Assembly: GCF_000717715.1 (NCBI RefSeq)
Contig: NZ_JOAI01000055.1
Location: 1-41,660, forward strand
Length of the DNA: 41,660 nt
Origin: Streptomyces sp. NRRL B-24484
GTDB lineage: Bacteria; Actinomycetota; Actinomycetes; Streptomycetales; Streptomycetaceae
Reading direction: 5' to 3'
Shown here: piece by piece, positions 35,966 through 41,660 of the stretch
How positions within the stretch are numbered: the first letter of the stretch is position 1
Layout: every line of letters begins with the position of its first letter
Made by a program: the position numbers and the translations under genes
The notes under the pieces: generated by a model
What the model was told of the DNA's origin: nothing
Databases searched by the model: none
Seen by the model: only the letters and a program-made list of their open reading frames with translations

Positions 35966-37684
35966 GTGACGATTCTCCCGACCGACACCGATCACCGGCC
36001 CCCGCCGCGCGAGCCCCGCCGCAGTTCCGGCTCGGCCCGCCGCGGTGGCCGCGGACGCAGGCTGGTGGCCTGGCTGACCACCACCGACCACAAGCAGATC
36101 GGCACGCTGTACCTGACCACCTCGTTCGCCTTCTTCCTGATCGGCGGCGTGATGGCCCTGGTGATGCGGGCCGAGCTGGCCCGGCCGGGCACCCAGATCG
36201 TCTCGAACGAGCAGTACAACCAGCTGTTCACCATGCACGGCACGATCATGCTGCTGATGTTCGCGACCCCGCTGTTCGCCGGCTTCACCAACTGGATCAT
36301 GCCGCTGCAGATCGGCGCCCCGGACGTGGCCTTCCCCCGGCTCAACGCGCTCGCCTACTGGCTCTACCTGCTCGGCTCGATCATCGTCGTCGGCAGCTTC
36401 TTCACCCCGGACGGCGCCGCCGACTTCGGCTGGTTCGCCTACACGCCGCTCTCCGGCGCGATCCACTCGCCCGGCATCGGCGGCGACATGTGGATCATGG
36501 GCCTGGCGCTGTCCGGCTTCGGCACCATCCTCGGCGCGGTCAACTTCATCACCACCATCGCCTGCCTGCGGGCGCCCGGCCTGACCGTCTTCCGGATGCC
36601 GATCTTCGTCTGGAACGTCCTCTTCACCAGCATCCTGGTGCTCTTCGCGTTCCCGGTGCTGGCCGCCACGCTGTTCGCGCTGGAGGCCGACCGCAAGTTC
36701 GGCGCGCACGTCTTCGACCCGGCCAACGGCGGCCCGATCCTCTGGCAGCACCTGTTCTGGTTCTTCGGCCACCCCGAGGTCTACATCATCGCCCTGCCGT
36801 TCTTCGGCATCGTCACCGAGGTCATCCCGGTCTTCAGCCGCAAACCGATCTTCGGCTACACCGGTCTGATCGGGGCCACCATCGCCATCACCGGCCTGTC
36901 CGTCACCGTCTGGGCGCACCACATGTTCGTCACCGGACAGGTGCTGCTGCCGTTCTTCTCGTTCATGACCCTGCTGATCGCCGTCCCCACCGGGGTGAAG
37001 TTCTTCAACTGGGTCGGGACCATGTGGCGCGGCTCGCTCAGCTTCGAGACCCCGATGCTCTGGAGCATCGGCTTCCTCGTCACCTTCCTCTTCGGCGGCC
37101 TCACCGGTGTGCTGCTCGCCTCCCCGCCGATCGACTTCCAGGTCTCGGACTCGTACTTCGTCGTCGCCCACTTCCACTACGTGGTCTTCGGCACCGTCGT
37201 CTTCGCGATGTTCGCGGGCTTCCACTTCTGGTGGCCCAAGATGACCGGCAAGATGCTCGACGAACGGCTCGGCAAGATCTGCTTCTGGACGCTGTTCATC
37301 GGCTTCCACACCACCTTCCTCGTCCAGCACTGGCTGGGCGCCGAGGGCATGCCCCGCCGCTACGCCGACTACCTCGCCGGAGACGGCTTCACGGCGCTGA
37401 ACAGCCTCTCCACCGTCGGCTCCTTCCTGCTCGGCCTGTCGATCCTGCCGTTCCTCTACAACGTCTGGAAGACCGCCAAGTACGGCGAGAAGGTCACCGA
37501 GGACGACCCCTGGGGCTACGGCCGCTCGCTGGAGTGGGCCACCTCCTGCCCGCCGCCGCGGCACAACTTCGCCGGGCTGCCCCGGATCCGCTCGGAAAGC
37601 CCCGCCTTCGACCTCCACCACCCCGACATCGCCGAGTTGGACCGCCTGCAGAACGCCGTCGAACCCCGCCGCGAGCACCGCTGA
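35966..37684 (+). CDS. ctaD: aa3-type cytochrome c oxidase subunit I, stand-alone copy
   Basis: The 572-residue heme-copper oxidase subunit keeps every core ligand. H91 (TMHGTIM) and H404 bind heme a, H402 (HFHYVVFG) binds heme a3, and H269, H318 and H319 bind CuB. Y273 lies in the GHPEVY motif for the His-Tyr cross-link, and E271 marks an A1-type D-channel. Subunits II and III (ctaC, ctaE) are not nearby, so it must use subunits made elsewhere. The GTG at 35966 follows GGAGGAGTGG. An 11-bp palindrome CCGTT-G-AACGG (35925-35935) lies upstream. Its position beside nuo2 suggests a condition-specific respiratory set. Confidence 0.9.
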   Translation: MTILPTDTDHRPPPREPRRSSGSARRGGRGRRLVAWLTTTDHKQIGTLYLTTSFAFFLIGGVMALVMRAELARPGTQIVSNEQYNQLFTMHGTIMLLMFATPLFAGFTNWIMPLQIGAPDVAFPRLNALAYWLYLLGSIIVVGSFFTPDGAADFGWFAYTPLSGAIHSPGIGGDMWIMGLALSGFGTILGAVNFITTIACLRAPGLTVFRMPIFVWNVLFTSILVLFAFPVLAATLFALEADRKFGAHVFDPANGGPILWQHLFWFFGHPEVYIIALPFFGIVTEVIPVFSRKPIFGYTGLIGATIAITGLSVTVWAHHMFVTGQVLLPFFSFMTLLIAVPTGVKFFNWVGTMWRGSLSFETPMLWSIGFLVTFLFGGLTGVLLASPPIDFQVSDSYFVVAHFHYVVFGTVVFAMFAGFHFWWPKMTGKMLDERLGKICFWTLFIGFHTTFLVQHWLGAEGMPRRYADYLAGDGFTALNSLSTVGSFLLGLSILPFLYNVWKTAKYGEKVTEDDPWGYGRSLEWATSCPPPRHNFAGLPRIRSESPAFDLHHPDIAELDRLQNAVEPRREHR

Positions 37685-37723
37685 CGGCCGGCGGAGAAGT
37701 CGCCGAAGAAATGTCCGCCGCCG

Positions 37724-37750
37724 TGTCGATCCCGGCCCGTCCCGTTCGAC
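37724..37750 (+). promoter_or_regulatory. ECF42-type promoter upstream of the DGPF gene
   Basis: TGTCGA (37724-37729) and CGAC (37747-37750) are 17 bases apart. As I recall, the motif reported for ECF42 sigma factors in Streptomyces venezuelae is TGTCGA at -35 and CGA/TC at -10. The site precedes a DGPF gene followed by an ECF42-like sigma gene, so it would be an autoregulatory promoter with a leader of about 70 bases. Confidence 0.55.
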
Positions 37751-37824
37751 GCACAGACGGAAGCCGGAACGACCGGCGCCCCGGCCCCGCCCCGGGCGGA
37801 GTCCACACCGAGGAAGGCACCACC

Positions 37825-38253
37825 ATGCGCTTCATGCTGATCGTCAAGGCCAACGAGGACTCCGAGGCCGGCGTCATGCCGACCAAGGAGGCCATCGACG
37901 CGATGAACCGGTTCAACGAGGAGCTGATCAAGGCCGGCATCATGCTCGCGGCCGACGGTCTGCACCCCAGCTCCAACGGTGCCCGGCTCACCTTCCAGGG
38001 CGGGAAGGCGACCGTCACCGACGGGCCCTTCGCCGAGACCAAGGAGCTCATCGCCGGCTTCTGGGTGCTCGACGTGAGCTCCCGCGAGGAGGCCCTGGAG
38101 TGGGCCGGCCGCGCCCCGTTCGAGGACGGCGCGGTGCTGGAGCTCCGCAAGGTCTTCGAGGCCTCCGACTTCCCGTCCGAGATCCTCAGCCCGGAGATCG
38201 CCGCCAAGGAGCAGGCCTGGCGCGACGAGCACCAGAAGCCGATCACCGGCTGA
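37825..38253 (+). CDS. YCII-related DGPF domain protein
   Basis: The 142-residue protein starts RFMLIVKANEDSEAGVMPTK and contains the name-giving motif TVTDGPFAETKELIAGFWVL, then DVSSREEALEWAGRAPF. This ferredoxin-like alpha-beta fold is the YCII/DGPF family. Such genes accompany ECF42 sigma factors in many actinobacteria and are their main known targets. Their biochemical role is not established. GAGGAAGG serves the ATG. The sigma gene follows 70 bases later in the same direction, probably co-transcribed from the promoter at 37724. Confidence 0.9.
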   Translation: MRFMLIVKANEDSEAGVMPTKEAIDAMNRFNEELIKAGIMLAADGLHPSSNGARLTFQGGKATVTDGPFAETKELIAGFWVLDVSSREEALEWAGRAPFEDGAVLELRKVFEASDFPSEILSPEIAAKEQAWRDEHQKPITG

Positions 38254-38323
38254 ACCCGCCGCAGCCGTCCGGGGCCGTGCCGCGCTGGCCGCGGAGGGTC
38301 CCGGACTGCTGTGATGGGGAGCT

Positions 38324-39610
38324 GTGACGGCACCCGACACCCATCGCAGCGTCGAAGCGGTCTGGCGGATCGAATCGGCCCGGATCATCGCCGGGCTGGC
38401 CCGGCTGGTCCACGACGTCGGCCTCGCCGAGGAGGCCGCCCAGGACGCGCTGGTCGCCGCCCTCGAACAGTGGCCCCGGACGGGGGTGCCGGACAACCCG
38501 GGCGCCTGGCTCACCGTCACCGCCCGCCGCCGCGCCGTCGACCGGATCCGCCGGGAGGCGGGGCTCGCCGAGAAGCTCCGCCTGGTCGGCCACGCGCTGG
38601 AGACCGACCCGCCGCAGGGCCCGCAGCCGGAGCACGCCGTCCTCGCCGACGAGATCGAGGACGACCTGCTCCGGCTGGTCTTCACCGCCTGCCACCCGGT
38701 GCTCTCCACCGACGCCCGGGTCGCCCTCACCCTGCGGCTGCTCGGCGGCCTGTCGACCGAGGAGATCGCCCGGGCCTTCCTCACCGCCGAAGCCACCGTC
38801 GCCCAGCGGATCGTGCGCGCCAAGCGCACCCTCGCCAGGGCCGAGGTCCCGTTCGAGGTTCCCGAGGGTGAGGAGCTCGCGCCCCGGCTGGCCTCGGTGC
38901 TCGAAGTCGTCTACCTCGTCTTCAACGAGGGCTACGCCGCCACCGCGGGCGACGACTGGATGCGGCCCGCCCTCTGCGAGGAGGCGATGCGGCTCGGCCG
39001 GGTGCTCACCGGCCTGATGCCCCGCGAACCCGAGGTGCACGGCCTGATCGCCCTGATGGAGATCCAGGCCTCCCGCACCCCCGCCCGGACCGGCTCGGGC
39101 GGCGAGGCCGTCCTCCTGCTCGACCAGGACCGCAGCCGCTGGGACCGGCTGCTGATCCACCGCGGCCTCGCCGCCCACGAGCGCGCCGAGGCCCTCGCCG
39201 CCGAGCAGGGCACCCCGCCCGGCCCGTACGCCCTGCAGGCCGCCATCGCCGCCTGCCACGCCCGGGCCGGGACGGCCGAGCAGACCGACTGGGTGCGGAT
39301 CGCCGCCCTCTACACCGCGCTCGCCGCCCGCAGCCCGTCACCGGTGGTCGAACTCAACCGGGCCGTCGCCCTCGGGATGGCCTTCGGCCCGGAGACCGGC
39401 CTCGCCCTGGCCGACGAACTCGCCGACGAGCCCGCCCTGCGCGGCTACCACCTGCTGCCCGGTGTCCGCGGGGACCTGCTGGCCCGGCTCGGCCGGCACC
39501 GCGAGGCCGCCGCCGAGTTCACCCGCGCCGCCGACCTCACCCGCAACGCCCGCGAGCGCGCCGTGCTGCTCGGCCGCGCCGAGGAGAGCGCCCGGGCCGC
39601 AGCGGGCTGA
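38324..39610 (+). CDS. ECF42-type RNA polymerase sigma factor with long C-terminal extension
   Basis: The 428-residue protein has sigma region 2 at the N-terminus (RLVHDVGLAEEAAQDALVAA, NPGAWLTVTARRRAVDRIRR) and region 4 near 120-175 (RVALTLRLLGGLSTEEIARA, ATVAQRIVRAKRTLARA). A helical domain of about 250 residues follows (VVYLVFNEGYAAT, LNRAVALGMAFGPE, YHLLPGVRGDLLARLGRHRE), which resembles TPR helices. That architecture plus the adjacent DGPF gene defines the ECF42 group, which lacks a classical anti-sigma factor; the extension is thought to matter for activity. The GTG start has GGGGAG 5 bases upstream. Confidence 0.9.
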   Translation: MTAPDTHRSVEAVWRIESARIIAGLARLVHDVGLAEEAAQDALVAALEQWPRTGVPDNPGAWLTVTARRRAVDRIRREAGLAEKLRLVGHALETDPPQGPQPEHAVLADEIEDDLLRLVFTACHPVLSTDARVALTLRLLGGLSTEEIARAFLTAEATVAQRIVRAKRTLARAEVPFEVPEGEELAPRLASVLEVVYLVFNEGYAATAGDDWMRPALCEEAMRLGRVLTGLMPREPEVHGLIALMEIQASRTPARTGSGGEAVLLLDQDRSRWDRLLIHRGLAAHERAEALAAEQGTPPGPYALQAAIAACHARAGTAEQTDWVRIAALYTALAARSPSPVVELNRAVALGMAFGPETGLALADELADEPALRGYHLLPGVRGDLLARLGRHREAAAEFTRAADLTRNARERAVLLGRAEESARAAAG

Positions 39611-39675
39611 CCGTCCGCGGCCGGGTCCGTCGGGCAGACTGGACGGGACGTCATCCGGCCGAGGGGGAGCGGGAC

Positions 39676-40509
39676 ATGGGGGTGCGCGACGGCGCGCAGG
39701 AGATCGGCCGCCGGGCCGGTACGGCGCTCGGCACGGCCGCGCGGACGGGCCGGGCGAAGGCCCGCAACGTGGTCGGCGAGGGCGACTGGGTCCGTCGGGC
39801 GCTCGCCACGCTGCCGCCGCCCGAGGCACCGGCCACCGAGGAGTGGGAGGTGTCGATCGCCGCGCTGATCGGCCGCCACCCGCGCGTGCCCGGGCCCGCT
39901 GTCCGGCTGCTCCACCAACTGGACGGGCTCGGCCAGGTCGCCTTCGGCCCGGAGAAGGTCGGCTTCGACGGCGAGGACGTCCCCTGGACGAAGGTGCAGG
40001 AGCTGCGCCTGCACTCCACCCTCGACCTGCTGCCCGACGTCGTCCTCGACAAGGAGGTCGACCGGATCAGGGAGTTCCTGCCGCCGGTGCCCGGCCGGAA
40101 GTGGGTCGTCGCCCGGGCCGCCGAGGGCCTGCTGACCCTGGTGATGGCGGCCGCGGAGGCGGCCGAGGCGGCCGGCCGCGAGGAGCGGCTGCTGCCCTGC
40201 GAGATCGTCCACCGCGGGCTGCTCGGCCGGCCGCGGCAGCTCGGCGGCGGTCTGTTCGCCGCCACCGCGCTCGCCGCCCTGCCGGTCGCCGCCGACAGCC
40301 TGGTCGCCACCGCGAAGTCCCACGGGGTCCCGGTCGTCCCCGTGGAACCGACCGGGACCCGCGCCGACCGCGCCGAACGCCTGCGGGCCGCCTCCGGCCG
40401 GCTCCGCGACCGCGTCCGCACCCTCCTCGCCGAAGCCCCGGACACCCCGGAGATCCCCCACCCGACCGAGCCCCCGAAGGCGCTCGGCCGAGCGGAGGAA
40501 GGCCGGTGA
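39676..40509 (+). CDS. Uncharacterised protein, 277 residues
   Basis: I do not recognise the family. The start is well supported by GGGGGAG 12 bases before the ATG, and the frame has typical high-GC codon use. The N-terminal 40 residues are basic and Ala/Gly-rich. The middle has an ordered-looking part (VGFDGEDVPWTKVQELRLHS, LDLLPDVVLDKEVDRIREFL) that recalls PH-like strands. A weakly hydrophobic stretch (GGGLFAATALAALPVAADSL) lies near residue 195, and the end is Pro/Glu-rich. No signal peptide is evident. It is convergent with the damaged antiporter gene, ending 7 bases from it. Confidence 0.65.
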   Translation: MGVRDGAQEIGRRAGTALGTAARTGRAKARNVVGEGDWVRRALATLPPPEAPATEEWEVSIAALIGRHPRVPGPAVRLLHQLDGLGQVAFGPEKVGFDGEDVPWTKVQELRLHSTLDLLPDVVLDKEVDRIREFLPPVPGRKWVVARAAEGLLTLVMAAAEAAEAAGREERLLPCEIVHRGLLGRPRQLGGGLFAATALAALPVAADSLVATAKSHGVPVVPVEPTGTRADRAERLRAASGRLRDRVRTLLAEAPDTPEIPHPTEPPKALGRAEEGR

Positions 40510-40516
40510 CCGCCCG

Positions 40517-41496
40517 TCAGGACTGCACGGGTTCGACCGCCTCCTCGTCCGGTGCCGGCTGCGCCGCCCCGCGCTGCCGCACCGGGACCCAGCGGCGGGC
40601 GCGGAGCGCCGCCAGGCGTCCGGCCGCGGGTTCCGTCCAGCGGGCGGCGAGCGGGCCGACGATCACCAGGATCAGCACGTAGGCGGTGGCCAGCGGGCCG
40701 AGGTCCGGTTCGATGCCGGCGGTCACCGCCAGCCCGGCGATGACGCGAGCGCCAGTGCCGGCAGCAGCACCGGCGGGATCGACGTCGGATCCGTACTGAG
40801 GCCGAAGAAGACGAAGAACACCGCCGCGAAGAGGTCCCGCAGCGGGCTGAGCAGCGTGTGCGCGCCCTCGGCGGCCTCGCCGGAGAGGGCGATGCCGACC
40901 AGGAACGCGCCGACCGCCGCCGACACCTGCAGCTTCTGGGCGATGCCGGCCACCAGCAGGGTGAGGCCGAAGACCACCAGCAGCAGCTTCTCCGGGTCGT
41001 CGTGCGAGACGAACTTCGACAGGTCCTCCAGCACCAGGATGCTGAGGACCACCGGGGTCTCCCGGTTGCCGAGCCGCCCCAGGTCGCCGAGCACCTTGGC
41101 GATCACGCCGGAGGAGGAGATCCAGGTGACGCCGGCCAGCACCACGGCGGCCACCGGGCCCCAGCCGAGCAGCAGTCCGGCGGCCGCGCCCGGCAGCGCG
41201 TTGAACGCGAAGTCGACGGCGCCGGCCGGGTACTGCTGCTTGAGGTTGGTCACCAGGTCGGCGGCGGTGTACTCCAGGCCGAGCATGAGCAGCAGCAGGA
41301 CGACGCCGATCTCGGCGCCGGTCGCGACGAACTCCTCGCTGGAGCTGAGCGGCAGCAGTCCGCCGTGGCCGAAGGCCAGCCCGCCGAGCAGGTAGAGGGG
41401 TATCGGGGACTGCCCGTACCTGCTCGCGAGCCGGCCGAGCAGGCCGAGGACGAGGACGACGGCGCCGAGTTCGACGAAGACGGTGGCGGTGTGCAC
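40517..41496 (-). pseudogene. Kef-type (CPA2) cation/proton antiporter gene with two apparent internal deletions
   Basis: The gene starts well: a GTG at 41494-41496, 4 bases after the upstream stop, with GGGAGTGA as ribosome site. It reads GQSPIPLYLLGGLAFGHGG, LLLLMLGLEYTAADLV, LGWGPVAAVVLAGVTWISSS and ETPVVLSILVLEDLS, then jumps to KFVSHDDPEKLLLVV. In intact relatives about 45 residues (two helices) lie between these. Later LLPALALA is followed by a shifted frame that ends at 40736. The family's C-terminus (VIAGLAVTAGIEPDLGPLAT) continues in another frame to 40517. About 80 residues of a 400-residue protein seem lost. Sequence or assembly error cannot be excluded. Confidence 0.75.
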
Positions 41497-41500
41497 CCGA

Positions 41501-41660
41501 TCACTCCCGTCCCAGGATCGCGGCGGCGGCGTCCACGCCCTCGCGGGTGCCGATGACGATCAGGGTGTCCCCGCCGGCCAGCCGGAAGTCCGGGCCGGGG
41601 GAGGGCACCGCGCCGGTGCGGCGGAGCACGGCGACGATGGAGACGCCGGTGGCCGTCCGC
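41501..41660 (-). CDS. TrkA-C (RCK_C) regulatory protein of the antiporter, C-terminal part only
   Basis: Only the last 53 codons are present; the gene enters from the right edge. The residues VSIVAVLRRTGAVPSPGPD and LAGGDTLIVIGTREGVDAAA form the closing strands of an RCK_C (TrkA-C) domain, which binds nucleotides or ions and gates K+ or K+/H+ transporters. Its TGA lies 4 bases before the antiporter GTG, so the two were translated as a pair. In Streptomyces such two-gene units (regulatory TrkA-C protein followed by a CPA2 antiporter) are common. The N-terminal part cannot be judged. Confidence 0.8.
   Translation of the reverse strand, partial: RTATGVSIVAVLRRTGAVPSPGPDFRLAGGDTLIVIGTREGVDAAAAILGRE

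Overview
The window is high-GC actinobacterial DNA. Strong GC bias in codons, GTG starts overlapping the preceding TGA, GGAGG-type ribosome sites and the gene content (futalosine menaquinone genes, an AfsK-like kinase, a second partial nuo operon, an ECF sigma factor beside a DGPF protein) point to Streptomycetaceae, either Streptomyces or Kitasatospora. No rRNA, tRNA, CRISPR array, transposase or phage gene was seen. It reads as chromosomal core or near-core DNA with small accessory insertions.

Layout. Positions 1-1000 hold the 5' end of an acyl-CoA carboxylase beta gene (minus) and a small PLDc_N membrane protein (minus). Positions 1065-10205 are a menaquinone region: mqnL (UbiD-like decarboxylase) and mqnP (prenyltransferase), then four unrelated genes (VOC protein, DUF1906 hydrolase-like protein, MOSC protein, cyclase), then mqnM (UbiX-like flavin prenyltransferase), an Lrp/AsnC regulator, a threonine dehydratase-like enzyme and mqnE (aminofutalosine synthase). 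Positions 10441-13257 carry an L,D-transpeptidase-like protein, a FabH-like synthase and a TetR regulator. Positions 13678-23049 carry an AfsK-like Ser/Thr kinase with a PQQ propeller, a UDP-glucose/UDP-galactose epimerase, and a three-gene glycosyltransferase set (GT2, GT2-TagF fusion, GT4) that looks like a wall teichoic acid or related glycopolymer module.

Positions 23333-37684 are respiratory. A histidine kinase without an adjacent response regulator is transcribed divergently from a ten-gene nuo operon (A, B, C, H, I, J, K, L, M, N). This operon has no nuoD, E, F or G, so it encodes the whole membrane arm and part of the connecting module but no NADH-input module and no 49-kDa quinone-site subunit. 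HtpX and a stand-alone cytochrome oxidase subunit I follow. Positions 37825-41660 hold a DGPF/YCII protein with its ECF42-type sigma factor, an uncharacterised 277-residue protein, a damaged Kef-type cation/proton antiporter gene and the 3' end of its TrkA-C partner.

How the genes work together. MqnE acts early in the futalosine pathway. MqnP prenylates dihydroxynaphthoate, MqnL decarboxylates it, and MqnM supplies the prenylated flavin MqnL needs. The menaquinone formed would serve complex I-type enzymes such as Nuo1/Nuo2. Observations that stand out: the incomplete second complex I with an altered NuoH quinone loop and a long NuoC tail; a near-perfect DasR-type operator on the -35 box of a leaderless promoter; an apparent ECF42 autoregulatory promoter; and an antiporter gene that seems to have lost two internal segments.
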